The position numbers were made by a program, and so were the translations under genes. DNA of 64,000 nucleotides from Tillus elongatus (Eukaryota > Arthropoda > Insecta > Coleoptera > Cleridae). The stretch spans positions 16,503,471-16,567,470 of the forward strand of contig OZ023267.1 of the NCBI GenBank assembly GCA_964006375.1, read 5' to 3'. Below, one piece after another: positions 12,735 to 24,277 of this stretch (positions are counted from its first letter, which is position 1; every line of letters begins with the position of its first letter). The notes under the pieces are model-generated. The model was not told where the DNA came from and did not search any database. It saw only the letters and a program-made list of their open reading frames with translations.

Positions 12735-15000
12735 CACAAAAAGAATGCTCTCTAAAAAGCGATTTTAAAGTCAGCTTAAATTGCCTGAGGTTGCTCAAAT
12801 TTTTGACGCGGTCAGGTAAATAACTATATAAGCGTATTGCAATGTTGCGAGGTGCCCGATTAATCTGTTCGATCCTATAAGTGGGAACATACAAATCCTG
12901 AGCCTGTCTTGTTTCATACGCAGTAATATTACCGCGGGTACTAAAAATTGCAATATTTTTATTGACGTAACAAAGCGCCTTAACCATATATAGACACGTC
13001 ATTGCTAAAATGTCATACCGTATAAATACTCGTCTACAAGACAAGGAAGACGGCAGGCAAAACATGGTGCAGACAATTCTCTTCTGCATCAACGGAACCC
13101 TCCCCAGATGCACCCAGACGCCCAAACAAAGCAAACCATATGCCAGGAGACAGTTGACACTACCATAGTAGCATGTCAACAGCGCCTGAGCACTCAAGGA
13201 ATCCCTCAGCCGCAGCAAAGCATAATTCCTGGATGCTAGAGAGGCTACCACATGGTCCACGTAGACACCACACGATAAGATGATAAGTTAGAATCCAGAT
13301 GGAGTCCCAAAAAGTTTACAGACGAGCCTTGTCTTATTGAACCGTTATCAGACCTTACATATAGCCTCAGATTCGGATGCACATCCACCGGAGAAGAAAG
13401 AAGCATTTCCGTCTTTCGCCTGTTAAGAACCAGACCATTTCGCGAACACCAGGCTGACACTTGAGACACAGACACATTAACTGCAGTACCAAGCTCTTCA
13501 ATTTTTCCCTCTGAGATTGCAGCAGTGGTGTCATCTGCGTACAAAGTTAAGTCGTATTGTGGGAGATCATAAACAATATCGTTGAGAAAAATTGTAAACA
13601 ATACAGGACCCGTTATGCTGCCCTGCGGCACGCCACTCGACACGGCCGAAAATCCAGTCATATAGTTCTTACCTGCCCGTAATATTCTGACAGCCTAACT
13701 TCTCCCAGAAAGAAAGCCTTTCAGCCATAAATATGCATTTCCTCTTATGCCATAATGCTCCAATTTTTGCAATAAAAGCGCATGGCTGACCGCATCAAAC
13801 GCTTTCGAAATGTTGAAGAACAGCCCGGCGGATTTGGACCCACTATTTATGTAATCCAAGATAGTCAGGTAAGTGCTAAGTACGGCATCCTGAGTTGACA
13901 GCCGCCTACGAAAGCTAAATTGGCACGGAGACAGCAACTTGTATATCTCCAAAAAGGACCTGTGTCTTAGCAGAAATGCCTTCCCAAAGATCTTAGAAAA
14001 AAAAAAGAGAGCAGCGAAGTCGCCCTGTAGTTGTCCAAAAGCCGTGAATCTCCCTTCTTAAAAAAAGAGACAACCATCTCCGCGTTTAGACGCTTAAGAA
14101 AACAACCAATTTCAAATAACACATATATGGTAAGTTAGTAGAGCCACCACAAGATGAGCAACCCTTCCAATAAGACTACATGGTGTTGCATCTATTCTTG
14201 ATGAGTTTTTAACTGCAACTAATTTTATCATCTCTAATACATCGTCCTTTGAGACAGGATATAAAAACATAGAATAGGGATTAGAGCTATTTTTTAATCC
14301 ACAATTTATGTCACAGTTTTTTGTCAGATACTTAACAGAGTTGACAAAGTGCGCATTGAGACTGGAAGCAATCATATTAGGATCTGTCAAAACGACTCCG
14401 TCACCAGACAGAATCCTCATATTTGCCGTGTTGCTGTTCATCTTCCCCACGATGACATTTTCTCTAATTGCTTGCCACATAGCTTTAATTCGGTTTGAAG
14501 CATTAGAGATTTTATTCTAATAGTATTTTTTCTTGGCGTCTTTTAACCTAGCACCGTGCTGTTTCTTTAGACTATTATACAACTCATTACATAACGGATC
14601 CGTAACCGTATCCAGTAGAAGGGTAAAATCACGAAGCAAACAGCCCTCTCTTACAAGTTCCGCTGATATCCCTGGTTTAGGAGCAATCTTGACGGGCATG
14701 GATCTTTTTATGACAACCGGAAACGCAATATGAAACAAAGCATCAAACTCAGAGAAAAAAACATCAATTTTTTTGCCGGCACTGGCTCCCGATAGACCAG
14801 CTCCAGGATGCACTGTTCAAAAGATACACAAAATGGAATATGTTCCCCTGACTGAATTACCTTTTATACACATATTCAACAGAAGTCTAATCAATAACCG
14901 GGATACTATACGATAATAACTGCGTGTTATGATCTCCTATTGTATTTGTCAAAGTTTGAGTCTTAATGTCGCTTCAGATACGTTACCACCTTAACTCTTC
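12735..15000 (-). pseudogene. Jockey-like LINE, reverse transcriptase relic
   Basis: A minus-strand LINE in several frames. From about 15000 to 14820 there is a trace of the endonuclease C-terminus (GDHNTQLL). From 14813 to 14517 comes the linker (PKPGISAELV and LKDAKKKYY), then 14480-14112 (the pre-RT block). RT domain A is at 13952-13695 (SPCQFSFRR and FFNISKAFDAVSH). RT catalytic blocks follow at 13661-13245 (SSGVPQGSITGPVLFTIFLN and LYADDTTA). The thumb/C-terminal part is at 13260-12724. Domain A has FFN where FFD is usual, and at least four frame breaks occur. The 5' part is lost. It sits directly against the terminal hairpin of the core repeat at 12738. Confidence 0.85.
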
Positions 15001-17076
15001 TACGATGGGGAATTAGAGGCATCTACAATGTGTTTTTATACTTTTTTCAACTTGGCTTTAAAAATGTTATGCCAAAGGTGAAGAATATTAGATTATAACC
15101 CAAAAATCTTATATACGTATTTTTTCTGAGTTTTGTACTTTTTTCCACCAATGGTGTTATAAAGTAGCGTTACGTAAAATATAAAAGTTCTTTGAATTTA
15201 GAGAGCTTAGTTGCCCATTCTTGATGAATATTATTGTTACTATTATTATCATTTGTAATGGTCTACTTCCTCATGGTGGTGTTTGGTCGGAAAAGTTATT
15301 TAACTCGGGCTCCACCACCTTGCTTGGAGTTTATAATATTTTCCGCAAAAGTGGAAACCCCTCAGTGAGGAAAGAAACTGCAGTGGACCACCCTGTGAAA
15401 GTAGGATACTCAGGAAAACTTTAGTTACGATAGTTAACCCCAGGAATCAGGTTTACCAAAAAAAATATGCGAAAACAGAACCGATATATTTTTGTTTAAA
15501 ACAATTTTTTTAATTTCAACAACACACCAAGAGGGCTTTCAGCCTCAATACTTTAATGATTTTTTAACTTAGGTAGATAAATAAATTGAGTTAGGCTATT
15601 TTATTGAACGTATAACTGCAGTTTCGCTGAAGTTCTCAGCTCTGTCAAATACAGAATGAAAGTAATATTTCAAATTTCAATATCTACTCCGTGTTGAATA
15701 AACCTTTCTGTCGTGTAGACACCGAACTACCTGTTTTTATGATATAGTCAGGTCAGAAAATTCTCCTCTCTTAATTATTATTTCATCCAAACATGTTTAA
15801 TAATGGACTGTTATTAGTTTGCTCAATTTGAGCGTTTCGTAAATCTTCTCTGTTTTTTTGTTTGTTAAAATATTAAAATTATGACAAAACTGCTCAGAAT
15901 TGGATGAAAACACAAACGAAAACAAGACAAGGTTAAATGGCGATGCCCGCGTATCACGCAGATGTACCGGATCGTGACGTCACAAACCTCTTCACCAACC
16001 AGATCGCGTTTTCCCACCCTGTCTTTTTTTTGAATTATATTCAATATTTCAATAATTAATTACTAGTTAGTAGTTCACTTTAAGGGGGGTTTACTCGTAG
16101 ATATATATATTTTTTTAGAGCATTTTACTGTACTTTAAATACGTTTTTCATCAAAAGTAAATTATATGCAACTTCCTCATTACACACGTAATTTTGAACA
16201 AACCAATTTACAACTGTTTGTTCGTAAACTAATTCACAATTATATTGACTAAAGCACTGTTTAAAAGAGAAAACTAATATACAAGAACTTATGATAACTA
16301 ATATTTTCTTACTTTTGCTTTATATAGCAGATATGTAAAAGGCCATGCAAGCCACAATTTCTAGATCACAAGATACTACCTTAAAGGTCATCTAGCTGAC
16401 AAACCTCCTAGAAATTGCACAAATATTTCAATCATCCATGGATTAACTTTGATAGCAATCACCAGTTTGAACGTGACTCTGATTTTGTGTGGTAAAGAGG
16501 AATTCTTTGCGCTCAGTCTCAGAATTAATAAATGGTACAGTCGGTCAACATCCAATCAACATTTCCCAGCATCGTGTACCAGATGGAACAACATACAGAC
16601 AGGAAACAATTTAACGGTAGGTACCGTTCCAGTCAGTTATCACGCCATTATTTTATATGACAATTAGCTCCTAGATGGGAGAGTTTTCCGAAACGAAAAT
16701 AAAAAAATAACAGATCAACTAAATCCCAAAGCAAGATTTGGTAAAAAATCACAGAATCCATAAAATACATATCAAAAGTAAATTCAATGTGAACCTTTAT
16801 GAATGTTTTGCTGTTAAAATCCCAAAATTTTGACACAATTAATATATGTAATATTAACTAACAAAACTGTTTCATCTGCCACTTTCAACCAAACATCCAG
16901 ACAAGATTCCCCATTTTTAAGAAACTATCCATCATCCATCTACCTAGATGCCGAGAACCAATTACGTTTAAATGTACAAGTATTTGATGAGAGTTTAGTA
17001 AATCTAAGGATTGTCGGATGATACATTTTTCCAACACGTAAAACTTTCAGCCAGTCAGAAGGACTATTTTATATGC
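15001..17076. other. TMTC intron sequence, mostly unrecognised
   Basis: About 2 kb of AT-rich intronic DNA. The only recognised part is a 40-bp LINE 3' tag at 15516-15555. A GC-richer patch at 15930-16020 (GTACCGGATCGTGACGTCAC) has no assigned function. Confidence 0.4.
15516..15555 (-). mobile_element. LINE 3'-end tag (solo)
   Basis: The phrase TTCAACAACACACCAAGAGG and the following GCTTTCAGCCTCAATACT match the 3' ends of the LINE copies at 22528 and 40628. Similarity stops after about 40 bp, so only the very end of a copy, or a diverged relative, is present. Confidence 0.5.
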
Positions 17077-17080
17077 TTAA

Positions 17081-19286
17081 CCCTGTATCTGATTTTGTTT
17101 CTTCTGGGCAACATAATATTTAGAGGGTCACAAATCAGTCTAGATCATATTCAGGGCTTACCGGACAACGCTTCCTACAAGCAACAAGCTTTATAGCGCC
17201 TTTACAACATAGAGCGACATCTACTGCAAAACCTTTCAACAACAAAACTTCATTCGAAACTGACAGTTACCATACATTTACAAAGTCACAGAAACTTTGG
17301 TGCAGTTTTCACTTGGAAAAGTCAATGAATTAACTGTTTTGTTTGTTTTGAAACGTAGATATATGAAGTAACTGTTTTATAGTAGCGTGTGTGTTGTTGT
17401 TTCGGTAATACAACCCAGGTAAGTGCCTTTGTTTGTTACACAAACATTATGTTTCTTAGAGGCAACGTTTCCACTTGAATATTTGACGTTGGCGGTTTAT
17501 TTCAGTTTAACTACGATGGAGTGGAAAAGAATTTCTACTAGTTCATTTTATGGAAGAATAAGGTGTATACCTTTTATCGTCCCCACTAATCCGATTCTGT
17601 CGAATTTGTCTGACAGTTCTGAAGCTGATGCTGAAATTGAAAACAAAAATCCTTTCGTATTGGCTTATGAATCTGAGGAATCTAGTGACAGAGAACCACA
17701 TCAACATGAAATTATAATTGATGAAACGGACATTGAAACCGATGAAGAACAAGAACAGCAAGAACCACCAAACAAGAGAAGCAATGTACGAGAACAAGCA
17801 TATTTCCAATGGGATGAATGTGACATAAGCACCAATACTATTTCGAATCAACTGGACTTGCATAATGATTCAACTTCTGAGGAAGTGGATTGGCCTCTAG
17901 ACTATTCTACCAGATTTTTTCCTGCAGTCTAATGAACGATATCGATTATCAGACGAACATTTACAGCACACAAAAGACCGGGACAAGCATCAACACAAAT
18001 CATTCGGAAATTACATTTTTGTACATGCTGTGGTATCTGAATACGTTGCTGATTTAATTGCCTATCAAGGAGCCACAACTTTTTCAACATTGAAGGGGAC
18101 ACCAAATGAAATAACTGAAGACGAAAGGTCACTTGGTGTTAAATCATCAGTCGTTATTGCTTTATGCAATACTCTAAGTGGGCTAGAGATTTCGGTCATT
18201 TTTGCGATAACTGGTTTTCAAGTTTGCGCCTTTTCGTTTATCTGAAGCAACGGTTCGGAATTCTGAGTTTGGGTACAATTCGATCTAATAGAATTGGTGG
18301 TTGCAGCCTAGAAGCTGACAAAGTATTGTTGAAACGTGGAAGAGGTTCTTACGTCTCTAAAGCAAACATTATTGTAGTGAAATGGGCAGACAATAAGTGT
18401 GTGCTTCTCGCCAGTACTTTTAGTGGAACTGAGCTTATCAACCATGTACTAAGGTATTCCAAAAGTTTAAAGAAAAAAGTTAACGTGCCGTGTCCAAATC
18501 TTATTACACAGTACAATAAACATATGGGGGGGAGTGGATAAAGCCAACTCTCCTCTAGAAGTCCAAGCAGAAGTAAAAAATGGTACTTCCCCATTGTGAC
18601 GTAGATTTTAGATGTTTGCGTTATCAATGCATGGGTACTGTATAGAAATGATTGCAGAGCTAACAGGACTTTAAAACCCATGCCTTTGAAGAAAATTAGA
18701 ATGGAACGGGCTAGATCTTTATCTAATACAGGCAAATGTAGAACCAAAAGAAGACGACCGTCAAATAAAAATATGGAAGATAGGATTCTTAAATCATTTA
18801 GTGTGAGGACAGATGATGCTACCAGAATGGATTCGGTAGGCCACTGGCCAAGATTTTCAACTAAAGGCAGATGTAGACTGTGTACAACTGGTTATACAAC
18901 TATACAATGCGAGAAGTGCAAGATGAGACTATGCTCTACACCAAAAAATAATTGTTTTTTATGTTTTCATAGTGAAACTTAATAAGTGTAAGCAACGTTT
19001 TTGGACATAGTGTAGTTAATTATGTATAACAATATAATAATTATTATTATAAATGTAGATTTGCTGTTGATAATAACTTTGCATATAGTTTGGTTTTTAT
19101 CAATGCCATTGTAATATATTGTACTTGTAACAGACAATATTGCTTCTAGGCAACTCATTCAAAAGTCGTTTTGGATATATTTTTGGAGTATTTTTTGTGT
19201 TTAGGGGTATAACGAAGTCATAAGGCGATTACATAACAAATATATAGATTTTATGACAAGTATTTTTGATGATGCCGGATACAGGG
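17081..19286 (+). mobile_element. piggyBac-type DNA transposon (decayed)
   Basis: A 2206-bp element flanked by TTAA at 17077-17080 and 19287-19290, the hallmark target of piggyBac. The ends are CCCTGTATC (17081) and GATACAGGG (19278-19286), a 9-bp inverted repeat. The interior carries a broken piggyBac transposase on the plus strand. Both TTAA ends survive, so the limits are certain. Confidence 0.92.
17515..18982 (+). pseudogene. piggyBac transposase (PGBD-like), disrupted
   Basis: The N-terminal acidic region (17515-17931) starts MEWKRISTSS and is rich in Asp, Glu and Ser. The catalytic DDE_Tnp_1_7-type body is partly readable at about 18164-18541 with CDNWFSSLRLFVYLK, LGTIRSNRIGGC, KWADNKCVLLAST and NLITQYNKHMGG. 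After stops around 18541-18680 the C-terminal Cys-rich zinc-binding region appears at 18680-18982 (RCRLCTTGYTTIQCEKCKMR, then C..FLCFHSE). The segment around 17932-18160 (normally encoding the first catalytic Asp) is scrambled by stops. It is therefore inactive and shows no sign of domestication. Confidence 0.9.
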
Positions 19287-19348
19287 TTAAGGTATTTATT
19301 AGACAACGATGAATGTGGCTTAACTATCTGAAATGCATTACATTATAA

Positions 19349-19566
19349 CAAAAGTTGAGAGTAGATTAAATGCGAGGCATTTTAGTTTTTAAGTTTTGCG
19401 CTGAATTAAAACTACCTCCAATGAAAGACTACAATTCTTACGTCCTACAAATTACTCACCTTTTGGAGGATTGACTAAAACAGCAGATTTATACAGCGAC
19501 TCCTCATTAGACCAGTCTCTATTTCTCAGCACAGTTTTAGCACTGAACGATATCAAAACAATAAGA
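19349..19566 (-). repeat. Duplicated TMTC exon end plus splice donor
   Basis: A 218-bp copy of 21379-21597, about 95% identical by eye. It holds the last about 107 nt of the TMTC exon (residues from IVLISFSAKTVL to VNPPK), the donor CCAAAAG|GTGAGTAAT and about 110 nt of intron. It lies about 2.03 kb downstream of the original and is joined in frame to the hAT ORF. Confidence 0.92.
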
Positions 19567-20585
19567 TCACCTAAGAATTTACTCTTGCCCTGAAGCTTCG
19601 TATTTAATTTATTTAGGGGTGACAACAAATCGGTAAAAAATGCGAAATCAGGAAGCCAATTTTGGTCAGACAGGATCTTAAAGTCGTCCCATTTTCCTTG
19701 CACCGTCAGAAAGTCTTGAATCTCCTTTCTTAAGTTCCACACTCTCTCAAATGCATTACCACAGCTTAACCATCTCACTTTAGTATGGTAGAAGAGATCA
19801 GAGAACTCGCTTTCGGTGGATTTTACAGATTCTTGGAATTCTCGATGCATCAAACCCCGTGAACGTATTGTGTTGATAAGTTTAACAACCACACTCAAAA
19901 CGGGTTTTATTTCAATAGCTGCTTTACACAACACATCCTGGTATATTAAACAGTGCAAAAATAACACATTATTATTGGGGTTTTCTCTGCAAAATATACC
20001 CATTAACCACAAATTGCTGCCCACCATATTGGGTGCTCCATCCGTGGTTATCTTACATAATTTATCCATAGGCAAGTTTAACTTTGAAATAGCCTCAAAA
20101 CAAGAATTGTAAATAATTTTTCCAGTGGTTTTTCCTTTCAAGAAATGTAAGCTATCTAATTCTTCGGTTATGTTGAACTCTGAATCAATTCCTCTAACAA
20201 AAATCAGCAATTGAGCAGTATGGCTCACGTCTGTGCTCTCATTCATGGTTAGAGAAAAGTATTCAAATTCATTACAATTCTTTTCCAGCTGTGACGATAA
20301 TTGTTCAGCGATGGCGTCAATTCGATCAGTTATTGTTGTCCGTGATAAAACTAAAGATTGAAACCTTTTTTCTGGATAAATGATGTTGCTTATAGCCACC
20401 ATACAATATTTTACAAATTCATCATCCGATAATGTTTTGTTAGTTTTAGCAATTTTGTAAGCTACAACATAACTTGCTAGTGTTGCAGCCTTTCGAGTAT
20501 CAGTTTGCTTCGTGAACATGTTCTGCTGTCCACGTAGCTTCACTTTTTGCGTTTCAACAAAATACTTTCTTTCTGCCTCTGTCAT
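19452..20585 (-). pseudogene. hAT-type (GTF2IRD2/ZBED-like) transposase ORF fused to TMTC exon fragment
   Basis: A 377-codon open frame. Residues 1-340 match the GTF2IRD2/ZBED-like group of hAT transposases found across animals: MTEAERKYFVETQKVKLRGQ, FSLTMNESTDVSHTAQL, KITTDGAPNMVG, LFLHCLIYQ, and LFYHTKVRWLSCG. The catalytic Asp candidates are in MNESTDVS and TTDGAP. The hAT sequence stops at about residue 343 and continues in frame into 35 residues that are the end of the TMTC exon (VLISFSAKTVLRNRDWSNEE onward), then the splice donor. The hAT C-terminal dimerisation region and the N-terminal BED zinc finger are missing. Upstream the frame shows LDLKKHSNENYSS and then stops, a BED remnant. 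A minus-strand acceptor-like TCTCTCTTTAG lies near 20636, but TAA follows in frame 3 nt later. Likely a decayed TE; fusion transcripts are possible but unproven. Confidence 0.85.
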
Positions 20586-20639
20586 AGATGAATAATTCTC
20601 ATTTGAATGTTTTTTGAGGTCTAACCGTTAGACCTAAAG

Positions 20640-21378
20640 AGAGAGATATATGTACCTGTGACACCATAATGTACCAGGTTCTTCAACAAAATGTACATTT
20701 TTTCTTAAAAAAAAACATCCAATAACTCAGTAAATACTGGTTTAGATATAGGGAATACTTCTTGAAATTGAAAGAACATTTGTTAATGTATCGAAGTTGA
20801 TAATAATCTAAAAGTGCTCCATTTGAATTTCTCGAGAAAACTTGACTCCAGTGTTTTTACTCACCATGTATACTGTTTTCAAGGAATTCTTTCTCTATTG
20901 ATTGAAGTTGGAAGAAGAACACTTTTTCAGATTTTTGGCATGATAGAGTGTTGCAGGCTGACCTACTAATGAAGATGCTGACCGTCAAATGTGTCTCTGA
21001 TGTTTTGGAAAAGTGGCCATAATTTTTGAACGACTCTATATAGACCCCACGAACTATACACTGGATAAATCCCCCTTGTTTTGCGGATCATCAGAAAAAA
21101 CTGAAGTTTGGGTTGTATCTATCTTATGCAACACCCTGTGTATGCAAAAATATTTTTAATTGGTAGCTAACGTTAGTACATGCAACTTTTGTTCTAATTT
21201 GTTTTATTATTGAATAATAACGGAGATATTGAAATTGAACGCGCCGTTGGACCATCCTGTGTATCTTGAATCTAAATTTGAATATTTTATGCAGTTTCGT
21301 TGTTTGGCAAGGATACCTTATAATTGTCAGCGTGACAATCTACTTAATAATGATTACAATTTAAATGAGAATCACATC
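20640..21378. other. TMTC intron sequence between hAT ORF and exon
   Basis: No protein motif. Phrases such as CAACACCCTGTGTATGCAAA and GGACCATCCTGTGTATC hint at old mariner-type ends. Nothing can be assigned with confidence. Confidence 0.35.
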
Positions 21379-21490
21379 ACAAAAGTTAAGAGTAGATTAA
21401 ATGCGAGGCATTTTACTTTTCAAGTTTTGCGCTGAAATAAAAATAGCTCTAACAAAAGACTACAATGCTTACGCCCTACAAATTACTCAC

Positions 21491-22361
21491 CTTTTGGAGG
21501 ATTGACTAAAACAGCAGATTTATACAGCGACTCCTCATTAGACCAGTCTCTATTTCTCAGCACAGTTTTCGCACTGAACGATATCAAAACAATAAGAAAA
21601 CACATGGAGCACATTGCTCTATATTTTCTATGTGTCCACAATGTAGCACCTGCAAGTCCCAGCAATAAACACACCCCGACACTCGGAAGATAAAGAACAC
21701 GTTCAGCCACTACGAATCCTACATAAAAAAACAAGTTTGTGGCCGGTACGAATGGAAGAGCAACGAATGCGAGCGACAGAATTATGGCACTGCTCGAACT
21801 CGGAGATCTTTTGTCTTTATGCATCAAGACACGTTTCTGCGGCCTAGAGCAGACACATGCTGAATGAGAATTCACGCAATTGTTGTTATTATTGTTTCTG
21901 CACGACACTGAGTGATATTCCGGAAAATTTACATAACACACCCTGCACCAGTACATTCTATATCGTTCATCGTTATACAGTTCTTTATTTGTTTTGACTG
22001 ATTTACTGCTACGTTTAATTTCTTGACAAGCTGGGTCTTGTTCTAGTCTTCTAGCTGCTTTTCTTAACACTATGATGAAGCTGGCATAAAAACCTGCAGT
22101 CAGGATGTTCCTTGGATCACCTAAACATGTGATTTTTGGTATCGCATCCATACCCCAATCAAAACTTAAGGTGGTAGGTATTATGAGCAGCCAAAAGTTG
22201 AAAACAGGCAGATACAGGAATGTTAAAAGTCTTGTTAGGAATCTTACGTCTCTTGCAGTCGGATTGTCGGCAGTTGAAAATTCTGGGTTATTTGCTTGAA
22301 GACGCAAAGCCAACAGTAGAATTGCTGATGCAGCAACAACAATGAGACTCCTCCATTGTTT
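21491..22361 (-). CDS. TMTC2: TMTC-family gene, large transmembrane exon
   Basis: An 871-nt host exon encoding 290 residues and a split codon. The acceptor is TTTTGTTTCAG|AAACAATGG and the donor CCAAAAG|GTGAGT. It carries TMTC landmarks: RFLTRLLTFLYLPVFNFWLL, LSFDWGMDAIP, the cluster LSLAFVALPFVPATNLFFYV-GFVVAERVLYLPSVG in consecutive membrane helices, and the juxta-TPR segment VLRNRDWSNEESLYKSAV. Hydrophobic helices are near residues 5-25, 45-68, 85-105, 195-215, 218-240 and 255-275. A loop with a run of six Asn and a Cys-rich patch (RVCYVNFPEYHSVSCRNN) is unusual. The product is an ER multi-pass mannosyltransferase acting on cadherins. Upstream exons with the DD-containing first luminal loop are not seen in the window. 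Confidence 0.9.
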
Positions 22362-22527
22362 CTGAAACAAAATAACATTTTTTAAACAACGTATTCATAA
22401 TTGGTTTAGTGTTAAAACTAAAAGTGTCAGAATTTTGCAGCTATGTACGCTATAAAAAATTATTATTTACTGTCGCTTGAGTTATATAATAAGTGTAAAT
22501 TGAATGACTTTTTTATTTATTTATTAT
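22362..22527. other. Upstream intron of the TMTC gene
   Basis: Begins with the acceptor tract (minus strand TTATTTTGTTTCAG). No upstream exon was found to the right, so the intron probably continues beyond the window or through the TE-rich DNA. Confidence 0.5.
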
Positions 22528-23645
22528 TTCAAAAACACACCACGAGAGCTCACAGCCTAAATACTATCGTACTGTGGGTGTCGACCAGGAGGAAAGAGGC
22601 AACTTGTTAATTCTGGACTTGAAGGTTTGGATGTTCGGAGGAGAAGAAAAAAACATGTGCCGGCAAGGAATTCCACAACTTGGAAGTCCTCGGGACAAAA
22701 GGGCGGGCAGAACAAGATGTTCTCTGTCTGGTGACCTGAACAGTAAAAGGGTGCATTCGCTCTGTTCCCCTGACAGATCTGTTGGTGACAGCAGGTGGAT
22801 AAACTATGGAAGAAAGATCCTCTGAAGAGTGCCCGTGCAGATACCTATAAAAGAGAGAGAGGTCACCAGCGGCACGTCGGTGGGAAAGATATGGCAGCTT
22901 TTGAGTGACGGTATGGTTACCAATAAAACGTATAGCTCTCTTTTGAATGGTGTCCAGGTTAGCGAGTGTAGAAGCGGCACCCCAGATGTGGGAGCCGCAT
23001 TCGAGGTTTGGCCTTATTTGTAAAGTACATAAGATATAGAGATTAGCTGGTGAAAAGTATTTGGAGCCCAGAAGAGGAAACCTAATTTCTTAGCAGCCGC
23101 TTCTGCAATTGATGTGACATGTTGGTGCCAATTGAGATTTCGATCCACAGAAATGCCAACAAGTGAAAACGATTCATTACTTTGAATAACTTGTTCATTG
23201 TGATGGGTCTACGGCTGGTGTATCTCTTATGAGACAGAAAGCAAGACTGAGATTTGGTGGGGTTGAATTGTACAAGATTTCTACTTTCCCAGTCTAATAT
23301 TATTTGGAGATCCACGAAGACAGAACGCTCCATGGGTCTGCGATCCTCATCTAATTGGGCTAAATAGACAGGCTTAGAATATTGTATATTTGAGTGGAGG
23401 GTGCTGTCGTCCGCGTAACTGTGAACTGGGTTGGATGTGCTAGAGAGGAGGTCATTGATGTGGAGAGGAAACAAAATGGGGGCTAAAGCTGAACATTGAG
23501 GAGCTCCTGCATTAATTGGATAGAGTTTAGAAAAATAGCCATCCACGACAACAGAAATGCTCCGGTTGGAGAGGAAATTTGCTGTCCAGGTACAGAGTTT
23601 TGGTGGTAGGCCATAGGCCATAGGTGGTATCAGTGTGGCCAACCC
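22528..23645 (-). pseudogene. Jockey/CR1-like LINE, RT C-terminal half, copy 1
   Basis: A 5'-truncated LINE. The RT part (23642-23082) has INAGAPQCSALAPILFPLHI (normally GVPQGS) and the catalytic HSYADDSTLHSN. Residues after it form the RT thumb (NLVQFNPTKSQSCFLSHKRY). The 3' end is the family tag AAAACACACCACGAGAGCTC near 22531. A closer-to-complete copy is at 40618-42055. GVPQG decayed to GAPQC and frameshifts at 23080 make it inactive. Confidence 0.85.
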
Positions 23646-24069
23646 GATACCTTAGAGTGCTCTGACCATTCGTCGTTAGTCCTGTAATATTTATAGTTCT
23701 ACCAGGGTCGTTATCAGGGTCATTAGTCGGCTGTGTGAGGATTATTTAGTCATGGAATTTAGCGGCGGTATTTTGCGGATTAAGAGGGTTAGAAGTATTT
23801 GTTGAATCCGGTAAAGGAACAGTTAAATTGTCTATTGATTTCTTAGTCTGTTCCAAACATGCAATGAGGATATAACAGGTTTACAGGTTATCGGGAGACC
23901 ATTATGTCTCGTGTAGTTAATGTTCATTAAGCAGGTTCACTAATAGGGAGGTAAATATGGTGATACTTTCAATATTTTCTTTCAAATGATCGCGAATTCG
24001 GTCTCTAGAATCCACACCCAAAGCGATAACTAAAAAACACTTTTATTTAACTGATTTGAACGAAACTTT
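23646..24069. other. Non-coding, no feature recognised
   Basis: About 420 bp of moderate GC content with no match to repeat families in this window and no coding motif. Confidence 0.4.
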
Positions 24070-24175
24070 GCAAAACTTCCAGGATGGTGAGGTGAAACTG
24101 CTCCCTGACGTCGGTGATTGGCCATAGTCGCGGAAATAGGCCGACGTTAAAGAAACAAAACACACACACACCTAC
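24070..24175 (+). mobile_element. SINE 3' part (truncated copy)
   Basis: Matches the 3' half of the SINEs at 34055 and 49798: TTCCAGGATGGTGAGGTGAA, TCGGTGATTGGCCATAG and AATAGGCCGACGTTAAAG followed by a CA-rich tail. The tRNA-like head is missing. Confidence 0.75.
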
Positions 24176-24277
24176 ATTTTGTTGTAGTTAATACTCAGTT
24201 CTAATATAACAATATCCGGTTTTTATGAGATATTATTGCTGGTTTGACTCCTCGTTAAATCCGGATTCTACTGTATA

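Noticed and set aside
17515..18982. Domesticated piggyBac-derived host gene
   Set aside because: Several stops and frameshifts in the catalytic region and intact TTAA ends argue for a dead transposon.
19452..20585. A functional hAT-TMTC fusion gene
   Set aside because: No in-frame splice acceptor was found upstream. A stop follows the only acceptor-like site, and the hAT N- and C-terminal domains are missing, so I report it as a fused ORF only.
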